This document shows, piece by piece, positions 56,378-64,000 of a DNA stretch of 64,000 nt (positions are counted from its first letter, which is position 1; every line of letters starts with the position of its first letter). The DNA is taken from the NCBI GenBank assembly GCA_963728285.1, contig CAVSJR010000003.1, positions 248,001 to 312,000 on the forward strand, read 5' to 3'. The translations under genes were made by a program, and so were the position numbers. Source of the stretch: CAVSJR01 sp963728285 (lineage in GTDB: Bacteria; Actinomycetota; UBA4738; HRBIN12). The notes beneath the pieces were generated by a model, which did not search any database, had not been told where the DNA came from, and was given only the letters and a program-made list of their open reading frames with translations.

Positions 56378-56452
56378 TCCGACGAGCCATCCGCATCGCC
56401 GGACGGGGCGCCCGAACCGGAGGGGAGGTCCTTGCGTTTCCGGGCCCGTCGG

Positions 56453-56485
56453 TAGAATGGGGCCACTGCCCCCGCAGCGAAGGAG
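56453..56485 (+). promoter_or_regulatory. pup promoter and ribosome site
   Basis: TAGAAT (56453-56458) with a small hairpin GGGGC/GCCCC just downstream (56459-56463 with 56468-56472) and AAGGAG (56480-56485) six bases before the GTG. This suggests that pup-prcB-prcA can be transcribed apart from arc-dop. Confidence 0.5.
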
Positions 56486-56491
56486 ATCATC

Positions 56492-56699
56492 GTGCCGCAA
56501 GAGCAGGAACAGAGGAAGAACCCAGCGCAAGGGCGGCGGCGACGCCGAGGGCGAGAACGACGCCGGCCAGGCGCAGACCTCCGAGAAGGGCGAGCAACTC
56601 AAGGAGGAGATGGACGACATCCTCGAGGAGATCGACTCGGTGCTCGAGGAGAACGCCGAGGAGTTCATCAAGAGCTACGTGCAAAAGGGCGGCGAATGA
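56492..56699 (+). CDS. pup: Prokaryotic ubiquitin-like protein Pup (one frameshift)
   Basis: The 68-aa protein tag after removing one extra C at about 56521-56523: it then reads MPQEQEQRKNQRKGGG and goes on to GENDAGQAQ. C-terminal half: EEMDDILEEIDSVLEENAEE, then FIKSYVQKGGE, the ARC-binding helix and the conserved GG tail. The last codon is GAA (Glu), not Gln, so Pup is ready for ligation without deamidation. GTG start at 56492; ATGA overlap with prcB. Confidence 0.93.
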
Positions 56700-57502
56700 C
56701 GGTCGACCCGCCCGGATCCCGGGGGGCCGGGAGCCCCAGTGAGCCGATCGGCCCCAATCCGAGCTTCTTCGACCTCCTGCTCCGTGCACGGCCGGACGCC
56801 CTGCCGCAGGCGGCCGACGGCATCGTCCTCCCTCACGGCACGACCGTGCTCGGGCTGAAGTTCCAGGGCGGCGTCATCATCGCGGGAGACCGGCGCGCGA
56901 CCGAGGGATATTCGATCGCGGACGACAAGATGCAGAAGGTCTTCGCCGCCGACGACTACTCCGCGATCGCCATCGCCGGCGCGGCCGGCCAGGCGGTCGA
57001 GATCGTGAAGCTCTTCCAGCTCGAGCTCGAGCACTACGAGAAGATCACGGGCGATCGTCTTTCGTTGGAGGGCAAGGCGAACAGGCTCGGCCAGATGATC
57101 CGAGGCAACTTTCCGCTCGCGCTGCAGGGGCTCATCGTGGTCCCGCTGTTCGGCGGATTCGACGAGATCCGCGCCGAGGGGCGCTTGTTCTACTACGACG
57201 CCACCGGGGGCAGGTGGGAGGAGGACGATTACCACGCAACCGGTTCGGGGGGTCGACCCGCGAAGAGCTCGTTGAAGAAGCGCTGGCGTCGCGGCCTGCC
57301 GCGTGACGAGGCCGTGGCCGCGGCCGTCGAGGCGCTCCTCGACGCATCGGAGGAGGACGTGGCCACCGGCGGCCCGGATCCCATCCGCGGGATCTATCCG
57401 ACGATTCAGGTCGTGAGCGGGGCCGGTTCCAACCCCGCGACCGAAGAGGAGATTCGCGCGGCCTACGAGAGCGTCGTCTCCGCACGGGAGAGCCAACGAT
57501 GA
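56696..57502 (+). CDS. prcB: Proteasome beta subunit
   Basis: Catalytic subunit of the 20S core, 268 aa including a 48-residue propeptide. Cleavage at HG-TT exposes Thr49 as Thr1; with that numbering Asp17 (IIAGDRRAT) and Lys33 (DDKMQKVF) are in place, so the active site is complete. Co-translated with pup (ATGA) and prcA (ATGA). Confidence 0.97.
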   Translation: MTVDPPGSRGAGSPSEPIGPNPSFFDLLLRARPDALPQAADGIVLPHGTTVLGLKFQGGVIIAGDRRATEGYSIADDKMQKVFAADDYSAIAIAGAAGQAVEIVKLFQLELEHYEKITGDRLSLEGKANRLGQMIRGNFPLALQGLIVVPLFGGFDEIRAEGRLFYYDATGGRWEEDDYHATGSGGRPAKSSLKKRWRRGLPRDEAVAAAVEALLDASEEDVATGGPDPIRGIYPTIQVVSGAGSNPATEEEIRAAYESVVSARESQR

Positions 57503-58191
57503 GCTTCATGCCGTACGTCCCGCCCGAGCAGATGATGAAGGATCGCTCGGAGTACGCCCAGAAGGGCATCGCCCGAGGAAAGTCCGTGGTCGGCCTCGAG
57601 TATCGCGACGGCCTGGTGTTCATCGCGGAGAACGTGTCCGCCACCCTGCACAAGATCTCGGAGATCTACGATCGCGTCGCGTTCGCGGCGGTGGGGAAGT
57701 ACAGCGAGTTCGAGGACCTGCGCATCGCGGGGGTCCGGCTGGCTGATCTCCGCGGCTACTCGTATGGACGCGAGGACGTCAAGGCGCGCGATCTCGCAAA
57801 CGCGTACTCGCAGACGCTCTCGACGATCTTCACCCAGCAGATGAAGCCCTACGAGGTCGAGCTGCTGATCGGCGAGGTCGGCGAGGGGGACGGGAGCCCC
57901 ACCGCGATCTATCACCTCCTGTTCGACGGCAGCATCACCGACGAGCACGACTTCGTCGCGGTCGGCGGCAATGCCGATCGCCTGAGCGAGACGCTGGGGT
58001 CGGGCTACGATGCCTCCTCCGAGCTCGACACGGCGGTGCGCAAGGGGATCCAGGCGCTCTCCTCGGTCGAGGACCGGCCGATCCAGGCGGATGCCGTCGA
58101 GGCGGGCGTGCTCGACCGCACGCGCCCGAGCCGGCGCAAGTTCCGGCGACTCACCGAGGACGAGGTGGCCTCGATCCTTCGCGAGGGCTGA
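57499..58191 (+). CDS. prcA: Proteasome alpha subunit
   Basis: Structural outer-ring subunit, 230 aa, that forms the gate and docks ARC. N-terminal PYVPPEQMMKDRSEYAQKGI helix H0, then GKSVVGLEYRDGLVFIAEN, KISEIYDRVAFAAVGKYSEF and VELLIGEVG. No active-site Thr, as expected. Ends in a basic tail RTRPSRRKFRRL. Overlaps prcB by ATGA; its stop faces the convergent secreted-protein gene. Confidence 0.97.
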   Translation: MSFMPYVPPEQMMKDRSEYAQKGIARGKSVVGLEYRDGLVFIAENVSATLHKISEIYDRVAFAAVGKYSEFEDLRIAGVRLADLRGYSYGREDVKARDLANAYSQTLSTIFTQQMKPYEVELLIGEVGEGDGSPTAIYHLLFDGSITDEHDFVAVGGNADRLSETLGSGYDASSELDTAVRKGIQALSSVEDRPIQADAVEAGVLDRTRPSRRKFRRLTEDEVASILREG

Positions 58192-58242
58192 TACCTCCCG
58201 AACCGCTCGGCGGCGGTCCGTCGATCAGCTTCGGCGGTCGGG

Positions 58243-60177
58243 TCAGCCCGTGACGACGAGCTCCGGCGCGTTCACGCCCTCCTTGGAGCTGAGGTCGAGC
58301 CCGTCCGTGGAGGTTCCCGCGAGCACGAAGCTGAACGTGCCGTTGCCGGTGACGAGGGAGGTCACGTTGAACTCGACCCACGCGCCACCGGGAACGCTCG
58401 CCTTGTCGTCCGTCGGAGGACTCGTCCGGGCCGGCCGCGTGGACCACGTGATCCCGCCCGCCCCGCCCTCGGTCCAGGCGTTCGTCGTGGAATACGCGGC
58501 CGGGCCGTTGGTCGTTGCGCTCGTGGCCCACAGCCGAAGCCTCGCGCTCTGCACCGGCCCGCCGCTCAGGCCGCTCACGGAGAACCGGAGGTAGCTCTCG
58601 ACGTCCGGATCGGTGCCGGCGTCGATGCGCAGGGCGGTATTGCTCCCGTAGTTCGAGCTCGGGCTGCCCTCCTTCACCATGGCATCGGCGTCCGGGAGGG
58701 CCCGCACCGTCGTCGGCGTTCCCCCGGCTGCGGGCGTCGTCGCGGTCGCCTCGTTGCTCGGCGAGGAGGTCTGGGCGGCCGCGTCGCGGGCCCGCACGAC
58801 GTAGGCATACGGCGTGGACGGCTCCACCGTCGTGTCGGAGAACGTGCACGCCGTGCCCGCACACGCCGTCGACGCCGGAATGGTGGCGAGCGGGGCGGCC
58901 ACGCCATTGCGATAGACGTCGTATGCCGTGACCCCGATATCGTCGGTCGAGGCGGTCCATCCGAGGTTCACGCGGTTCGCGGCGGCGGCCTGAGCCGACA
59001 GGTTCGCCGGCGCGGAGGGAGGTCCGGCGTCGACGGGCGGCGAGCCGCCGCCGAACTGCGCGAACTTCTTGAACGCGCCGTTGCCGCCCACGGCGCTGAA
59101 GCCGCCGCCTACGTAGAGCCGTCCGGCGCTCGTGCCGGCGATCGCCCACGTCCCGGAGTCGGTTCCGTTCGGGTTGGGCCGCCACGACGTGTCGAGCACG
59201 CCGCCCGTGCTGACCGCGGCGAGGCGGGGGATGTCCTTCCCGCTCGTGAGGAGGAAGTGCCCCCCGGCGATGACCTGGCCCTCGAACAGCCCGATCGCCT
59301 GGACGTCGCCGTCGGTCGAGACCCTCCACGACTGGCCCCCGGTCGGCCCGTACCGCAGGATCGATCCGCCGGGGCCGCCCGCGGCGACGTAGTAGTTCGT
59401 CCCATCGGTGACGATCCCGTAGCTCAGGAACGCGTAGTTGTCGGCCCACGGCTTCCTCACGCCGGTGCCGGCATCGAAGCGAGCCTGGTTGGGCTCCGAT
59501 TGCGGGGCCTCCCCGGGCCCGTTCGCGCTCGTGAACTTGCCGACCGCGGCCACATCCCCGTTCGCGAGCGCCAGGCCTCGCACGATCGGCACCGTGGTCG
59601 TGCCGGGGATCGTCACCGAGGGCGACCAGGCCAGCAGCGACCCGTTCGTCCCGTTGATCGCCGCGAGACCCAGGCGGTCCACCGTCTGGACCTTGCGAAA
59701 CGCGCCGCCCATGTAGACCGTGGAGCCCGACACGGCGAACGCCCGGACCGAGCCGTTCGCGTTGGACTTCCAGGGCAGCAGGGCCCCCGACGACGAGACG
59801 GCCGCGAAGTTCACCCGTGACGTGCCCTGGACCGACGTGAACTCGCCGCCGATGTAGATGGTGGAGCCGTCGCCCGACGAGGCCAGCGCGAAGACGTCGC
59901 CGGCGACCGACGGCCTCCAGGTCGTCGGCTGAAGGGTGGAGGCATCGAAGGCGGCCACGTGGTTCGCGGCCTGGGTCGCGCCGCTGGGGGAGATGATCTG
60001 CGTGAACTCGCCGCCGACGTACACGGTGCCGCCGCTGCGAAGGATGGCGCTGACCCGGCCGTTGAACCCCCAGGTCCCCGCGTCGGCGGCGCCGGACAGG
60101 GCGCCCGCCGGAAGGACCTGCAGGAGCAGGGCGACGACGGCGAGGATCGAGACGAGGAGGCTCTTGGCGATCCGCAC
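58243..60177 (-). CDS. Secreted beta-propeller protein with Fn3 and DNRLRE-type domains
   Basis: A 644-aa exported protein. Signal peptide (LLVSILAVVALLLQVLPAGA), then several propeller-like repeats (VYVGGEFTQI, IYIGGEFTSVQG, VYMGGAFRKVQ, LYVGGGFSAVGG), a fibronectin-III domain (PSAPANLSAQAAAANRVNLG), and a C-terminal DNRLRE-like beta domain (ALPDADAMVKEG ... ESYLRFSVSGL). Probably a surface or extracellular protein; ligand unknown. GTG 60177 chosen because AAGGAG is six bases upstream; an in-frame codon at 60243 has no such site. It sits inside the proteasome locus between prcA and pafA, on the opposite strand. Confidence 0.85.
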   Translation of the reverse strand: MRIAKSLLVSILAVVALLLQVLPAGALSGAADAGTWGFNGRVSAILRSGGTVYVGGEFTQIISPSGATQAANHVAAFDASTLQPTTWRPSVAGDVFALASSGDGSTIYIGGEFTSVQGTSRVNFAAVSSSGALLPWKSNANGSVRAFAVSGSTVYMGGAFRKVQTVDRLGLAAINGTNGSLLAWSPSVTIPGTTTVPIVRGLALANGDVAAVGKFTSANGPGEAPQSEPNQARFDAGTGVRKPWADNYAFLSYGIVTDGTNYYVAAGGPGGSILRYGPTGGQSWRVSTDGDVQAIGLFEGQVIAGGHFLLTSGKDIPRLAAVSTGGVLDTSWRPNPNGTDSGTWAIAGTSAGRLYVGGGFSAVGGNGAFKKFAQFGGGSPPVDAGPPSAPANLSAQAAAANRVNLGWTASTDDIGVTAYDVYRNGVAAPLATIPASTACAGTACTFSDTTVEPSTPYAYVVRARDAAAQTSSPSNEATATTPAAGGTPTTVRALPDADAMVKEGSPSSNYGSNTALRIDAGTDPDVESYLRFSVSGLSGGPVQSARLRLWATSATTNGPAAYSTTNAWTEGGAGGITWSTRPARTSPPTDDKASVPGGAWVEFNVTSLVTGNGTFSFVLAGTSTDGLDLSSKEGVNAPELVVTG

Positions 60178-60358
60178 GGTGATCTCCTTCACTCGCCGCA
60201 GGGGGTCGCCGGCGCCCTCTCGGGGAAGGAGGGACGGCGCCACCGCGGCCGGCTCGTGGAGTGAAATTGGGGGACCGGAGATCCACCGCTTCCCCGCTGC
60301 TCACGTCCCGCTCGACGACCTCGACACGGCGACGGTTCGGCGATCTCCTACCTGGTCG

Positions 60359-60388
60359 AAGGTACGGCCTGCTTCGCAGCAGTGTCAA
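60359..60388 (-). promoter_or_regulatory. Promoter of the secreted propeller protein
   Basis: On the minus strand TTGACA (60388-60383), an 18-base spacer and TACCTT (60364-60359). The spacer holds a short inverted repeat CTGC-TGCGAA-GCAG, a possible operator. It leaves a leader of about 175 bases. The pafA promoter lies back to back with it. Confidence 0.5.
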
Positions 60389-60430
60389 GCAACCTCCCCA
60401 TCTGGTTCCGCGGGCCTACACTGAACGGGA

Positions 60431-61789
60431 ATGGAGCGACGCATCTTCGGCCTCGAGAACGAATACGGGGTGACGTGCACCTTCAGGGGCCAGCGTCGCC
60501 TCTCCCCGGACGAGGTCGCCCGCTACCTCTTCCGGCGAGTCGTGCACTGGGGCCGATCGTCCAACGTGTTCCTGGAGAACGGCGCCCGGCTCTACCTCGA
60601 CGTGGGATCGCACCCCGAGTACGCCACCCCGGAGTGCGACGCGGTCACCGACGTGGTCGTTCACGACAAGGCCGGCGAGCGGATCCTCGAGGCGCTGCTC
60701 GCCGCCGCCGAGGTCCGCCTGCACGAGGAGGGGATCTCCGGCCAGGTCTATCTGTTCAAGAACAACACCGACTCGGCGGGAAACTCCTACGGATGTCACG
60801 AGAACTACCTCGTCGCGCGCCAGGGCGAGTTCGCCAGGATGGCGGACGTCCTCATCCCGTTCTTCGTCACGCGGCAGATCTTCTGCGGCGCCGGAAAGAT
60901 CCTGCACGGACCGCGAGGAGCTCAATATTGCATCTCGCAGCGCGCCGAGCACATCTGGGAGGGCGTCTCGAGCGCGACGACGCGCTCGAGGCCCATCATC
61001 AATACGAGGGACGAGCCGCACGCCGACGCCGAGCGATTCCGGCGCCTCCACGTGATCGTCGGCGACTCCAACATGAACGAGTGGACCACGTTCATGAAGG
61101 TCGGCATCACCGATCTGGTGCTGCAGATGGTGGAGTCCAACAGCGTGATGCGCGACCTCACCCTCGAGAACCCGATCCGGGCGATCCGCGAGATCTCCCA
61201 CGACACGACCTGCCGGAAGAAGGTGAAGCTCGCCAACGGCCGGGAGCTGTCCGCGATCGAGATCCAGACCGAGTACTACGAGAAGACGGCACGCTTCCTC
61301 GAGCGGCGGGACATGAGCGAGAACGCGAAGAAGCTGCTCGACGAGTGGCGGGACGCCCTCGAGGCCCTCGCCGACGGGGAGCCGGATCGGCTCGGTCGAA
61401 AGGTCGATTGGGTCGCGAAGCGGATCCTGATCGATCGCTACCGCGCCAAGCACGACCTCCCGCTGTCGAGCCCCAAGGTCGGGTTGCTCGATCTCGCCTA
61501 CCACGACGTCAATCGGCAGCGGGGCCTCTACTACCTCATCGAGCGCGGCGACCGCGTCGAGCGCGTCACCGATGAGACGGAGATCTCTCGGGCCATGCGG
61601 GAGCCGCCTCAGACCACACGGGCGAAGCTGCGAGGGGATTTCATCAGGACGGCGAAACAGAAGCGCCGCGACTACACGGTCGACTGGGTACACCTGAAGC
61701 TCAACGATCAGGCCCAGCGGACCGTCCTGTGCAAGGATCCGTTCAAGAGCGTCGACGAGCGCGTCGAGCAGCTCATCGCCCACATGTGA
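60431..61789 (+). CDS. pafA: Pup-protein ligase PafA
   Basis: Joins the C-terminal Glu of Pup to target lysines using ATP; 452 aa, homologous to Dop but without the Dop loop. RRIFGLENEYGVTCTF (ATP/Mg site), catalytic Asp57 in LYLDVGSHPEYATPEC, KNNTDSAGNSYGCHENY, NTRDEPHAD and GDSNMNEW. Leaderless-type start: TACACT (60417-60422), eight bases, ATG 60431. Separated from prcA by the opposite-strand secreted-protein gene. Confidence 0.96.
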   Translation: MERRIFGLENEYGVTCTFRGQRRLSPDEVARYLFRRVVHWGRSSNVFLENGARLYLDVGSHPEYATPECDAVTDVVVHDKAGERILEALLAAAEVRLHEEGISGQVYLFKNNTDSAGNSYGCHENYLVARQGEFARMADVLIPFFVTRQIFCGAGKILHGPRGAQYCISQRAEHIWEGVSSATTRSRPIINTRDEPHADAERFRRLHVIVGDSNMNEWTTFMKVGITDLVLQMVESNSVMRDLTLENPIRAIREISHDTTCRKKVKLANGRELSAIEIQTEYYEKTARFLERRDMSENAKKLLDEWRDALEALADGEPDRLGRKVDWVAKRILIDRYRAKHDLPLSSPKVGLLDLAYHDVNRQRGLYYLIERGDRVERVTDETEISRAMREPPQTTRAKLRGDFIRTAKQKRRDYTVDWVHLKLNDQAQRTVLCKDPFKSVDERVEQLIAHM

Positions 61790-61825
61790 GGCGGGGCGCC
61801 GAGCGCGCGCTTGTGAGGCGGAAGC

Positions 61826-62920
61826 TCAGGACGAGGGCCGACGCCACGCGCGTCCCGCCACGGCCATCCGGCCGGCGAGGACGCCCGCCGCTCCGGCCGC
61901 CAGGAAGAACGCCGGATCGTCGCCGGGGGTCCGGCCCATCGTCTCCGGCTGCAGCCCCAGCCGGTCGAGCTCGTCCAGCGCAGGCCGGCCGTCGACCTCG
62001 ACGAGCTGGTGACGCTCCTCGAGCCGAGCGGCCCGCAACGCCCCCCACACCTCGGCCCGCTGCCCCTCGTCCGCGAGCGCGGGGACGGCGACGTTCGCCC
62101 GCGCGAAGCACACCCTGCCGAGGATGGTGAGGGAGTGGTGCGAGACCCCCCGGTGCCGCTCGCGGCGATCGGCGAAGCTCACGCGCAGCGCCCCGACCGG
62201 CCTGCCGCCGAGCTCCTCGGCGGCGTCGATGGCGTGGCCGCTTCCGAGCGCGCTGACGCCCCAGGTGGTGTCGGTTCCGAGGTTCCCCGGGCCGTCCGCC
62301 ACGATCACGATCTCCGCGTCCATCATCTCCACGGCGGCGAGCAGCCCCGTCCACACGGTCACCGCCTCGAGCTCGCCGCCGAAGGCCTGACCGCAGGTGA
62401 TCCAACCATCGAGGAGTCCGGCACCCCGAAGGCGGGGGATCAGCCGGGAGAGGGCACCCGGGAGCGAGGCCCCGTCGGTCATCACGTAGGCGACCCGCTT
62501 CGCGCCGGCCACCTTGGCCCCGGCGGCGATCGCCGCAACCATCGAATGCAGGGGCGCCGCCACGACGGGCGTGCCCCCGAGCCCCGGCGAGGCCTCCAGC
62601 GCGTCGCGGTCGGTCTCCTCGACCGTCTGCACCGCCACCTGCAGGGGGGTGTACCGCGCCTTCATGACGTGCCCTGGCCCCTCGACGTCGACGGCCTCGA
62701 GCGGGAGCACGGCCACGACGAGGTGCATGCCCCCCGTTCCGAGGCCGAGGGCGACGGCCGTACCGTTGAGGATGACGTCGTCGCCCGGGCGCACGGGGCC
62801 CGTGAGGGCGGGATAGGCGATCGCCGCGGCTCGCTCGCCCTGCACGTCCACGGCGAGCTCCACGGCGCCCGGCCGCGCGGATTCGAGCGCGACGATCGTC
62901 CCTCGTCGGAGGCGGATCAC
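61826..62920 (-). CDS. DUF3866 family protein
   Basis: A 364-aa protein of unknown function found in actinobacterial Pup loci. RGTIVALESARPGAVELAV, KARYTPLQVAVQTVEE, HSMVAAIAAGAKVAGAKRVAYVMTDG is quoted here in part, ADGPGNLGTDTTWG and SFADRRERHRGVSHHSLT. GTG 62920 gives the usual N-terminus VIRLRRGT. An ATG at 62943 is in another frame. No signal peptide. It lies between pafA and pafB on the opposite strand, divergent from pafB by 45 bp. Confidence 0.82.
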   Translation of the reverse strand: MIRLRRGTIVALESARPGAVELAVDVQGERAAAIAYPALTGPVRPGDDVILNGTAVALGLGTGGMHLVVAVLPLEAVDVEGPGHVMKARYTPLQVAVQTVEETDRDALEASPGLGGTPVVAAPLHSMVAAIAAGAKVAGAKRVAYVMTDGASLPGALSRLIPRLRGAGLLDGWITCGQAFGGELEAVTVWTGLLAAVEMMDAEIVIVADGPGNLGTDTTWGVSALGSGHAIDAAEELGGRPVGALRVSFADRRERHRGVSHHSLTILGRVCFARANVAVPALADEGQRAEVWGALRAARLEERHQLVEVDGRPALDELDRLGLQPETMGRTPGDDPAFFLAAGAAGVLAGRMAVAGRAWRRPSS

Positions 62921-62965
62921 GCGGAGGTCCAAGGGGTCGACATGCCGCGAGTATGATGCCGCAGA

Positions 62966-63919
62966 ATGCACCCGCTCGAACGCCTGATCAACCTCGTCGC
63001 CATGCTGCTCGAGGCGCGTCGACCGCTCACGTTCGAGCAGATCCGGGCGGCCCTCCCCGCCTACGCGCAGGACGACCTCGCCACGGCCAAGCGCATGTTC
63101 GAACGAGACAAGGACATCCTCCGCGACAACGGCATTCCGATCGAGATGGAGTCGGTGGATGCCTTGGACGTGGAGGAGGGCTACGTCATCCCCAAGGATC
63201 GGTACTACGTGCCGGAGATCTCGTTCACGCCGCAGGAGATCTCGGCGCTGTTCGTCGCGGCGCACTCGGGGGCCGACGACACCTCCGCCGGGCAGGGGGT
63301 TCGCAAGCTGCTCTACGGGGCCGACGGCGGCCTGCTCGCCGGCCTCGCCACGGGACCGCTCGCCGCCGGGCCCGACGTCGACACCGCGCGACTGCTCGCC
63401 GTCGCCGAGGCGGTGCTCGAGGGCCCTCGATCGATCACCTTCGGCTACACGACGTCCAAGGGTGTGTCGTCCGAGCGCCGGGTCGACGCCTTCGGACTCG
63501 TGTGGCGCGCCGGGCACTGGTACGTCGTCGGCCTCGACCGCGAGCGCGACGATGTGCGGGCCTTCCGACTCTCGAGGATCTCGACCGACGTTCGCGACGC
63601 GGGGGAGGGGAGCGAGCCTCCCGGCGGATTTCGGGCCTCCGATCACGTCGACGTCGGGCCGTGGGGGCCCGGCGAGCCGACGGAGCGAGCCACGGTCGCC
63701 TTCTCGCCGGACGTCGCGTGGTGGGCGGCCGCCGGGCTGCGGGATGCGGAGATCGGCGAGCCGGGCGACGACGGGTGGGTCCCGGTGAGCGTTCCGACCG
63801 GCCCGGACGATGCGCTGGCATCGTGGGTGCTGGGCTTCGGCCCCGACGTCCGCGTCCTCGAGCCGGCGTCGCTGCGCGAGGAGGTCGTGCGTCGGCTGGA
63901 GGCCCTCCTTGCCGGTTGA
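62966..63919 (+). CDS. pafB: WYL-domain transcriptional regulator PafB
   Basis: A 317-aa regulator: N-terminal winged helix-turn-helix (RLINLVAMLLEARRPLTFEQI), then WYL domain (RRVDAFGLVWRAGHWYVVGLD) and C-terminal WCX extension. In mycobacteria PafB with PafC activates DNA-repair genes after damage, independently of LexA. Leaderless start with TATGAT (62952-62957) eight bases upstream. Followed by a frame resembling PafC. Possible targets here are uvrA, uvrB and polA. Confidence 0.93.
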   Translation: MHPLERLINLVAMLLEARRPLTFEQIRAALPAYAQDDLATAKRMFERDKDILRDNGIPIEMESVDALDVEEGYVIPKDRYYVPEISFTPQEISALFVAAHSGADDTSAGQGVRKLLYGADGGLLAGLATGPLAAGPDVDTARLLAVAEAVLEGPRSITFGYTTSKGVSSERRVDAFGLVWRAGHWYVVGLDRERDDVRAFRLSRISTDVRDAGEGSEPPGGFRASDHVDVGPWGPGEPTERATVAFSPDVAWWAAAGLRDAEIGEPGDDGWVPVSVPTGPDDALASWVLGFGPDVRVLEPASLREEVVRRLEALLAG

Positions 63920-64000
63920 GGAGTCCGGGACGCCCAAGCGTCCTCGCACGGCGCGGGCCTCGGAGCGCCTCGCCAGGCTGCTCGTCATCGTGCCGTATCT
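63909..64000 (+). CDS. pafC: PafC-like WYL regulator (3'-partial)
   Basis: Only about 30 residues are inside the window: a polar start (PVEESGTPKRPRT) then ASERLARLLVIVPYL, matching the first helix of PafC proteins. TTG 63909 is the only likely start in frame and overlaps the pafB stop by 11 bases. The assignment rests on this short match and the pafB-pafC gene order known from actinobacteria. Confidence 0.65.
   Translation, partial: MPVEESGTPKRPRTARASERLARLLVIVPY

Overview
The window is very GC-rich, densely coded DNA from an actinobacterium, probably an uncultured deep-branching one. The evidence is a complete Pup-proteasome locus (arc, dop, pup, prcB, prcA, pafA, pafB, start of pafC), an actinobacterial-type rpsA, a rapZ-gap-pgk-tpiA run next to uvrC, and many GTG/TTG starts. 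Genes commonly overlap by ATGA, GTGA or TGATG. Many genes have a TANNNT box only 6-8 bases before the start codon and no Shine-Dalgarno sequence, which points to widespread leaderless transcription.

Layout. 1-2.2 kb: end of a polar amino-acid ABC transporter with a cupredoxin lipoprotein. 2.2-2.7 kb: a gene-free stretch packed with hairpins behind a good minus-strand promoter (candidate structured RNA). 2.7-4.4 kb: FTR1 iron permease with an iron box and a DtxR-family regulator. 4.4-13.3 kb: polA, rpsA, coaE, a HAD hydrolase, a DUF2203 protein, a 2-hydroxyacid dehydrogenase and an ABC exporter. 13.4-16 kb: a second amino-acid ABC transporter. 16-30 kb: uvrB, an amidohydrolase, a sulfite-oxidase-like protein, a flavin monooxygenase, uvrA, a propeller-cupredoxin lipoprotein, uvrC, rapZ. 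29.7-34 kb: gap, pgk, tpiA, apgM. 34.2-40.2 kb: a five-gene oligopeptide ABC transporter. 40.2-41.8 kb: secG, tRNA-Leu(GAG) and two small proteins. 41.8-43.6 kb: an ABC-F factor behind an elaborate leader. 43.7-49.6 kb: a YtcJ-type amidohydrolase, a Rieske oxygenase and two GcvT/DmdA-like proteins. 49.8-53 kb: HtrA protease and a ttuB-ttuA-trmI T-loop tRNA modification operon. 53.1-64 kb: the Pup-proteasome locus, interrupted by two minus-strand genes.

Most notable signals. (1) The ABC-F gene is preceded by a 23-residue proline-rich leader ORF with its own strong ribosome site. The leader's stop overlaps the ABC-F start, its ribosome site is paired in a hairpin, and a leaderless AUG-UAG start-stop codon pair sits directly upstream. 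(2) polA, uvrA and uvrB share GTCR-N11-TACAAT, the geometry of PafBC-dependent DNA-damage promoters, in a window that also encodes PafB and PafC. (3) A hairpin-rich candidate ncRNA lies at 2.24-2.46 kb. (4) A Rieske plus two GcvT/DmdA-like genes form a possible demethylation pathway. (5) A TtuB-like ubiquitin-fold sulfur carrier and TtuA lie beside the Pup system, and Pup itself is encoded with a C-terminal Glu.

Caveat: about 23 single-base indels break otherwise conserved genes (polA, rpsA, pgk, apgM, all five transporter genes, ttuA, trmI, pup and others), concentrated at 34.4-39.4 kb. In nearly all cases removing or adding one base restores a family-typical protein, so I treat them as sequence errors and give the full gene spans.
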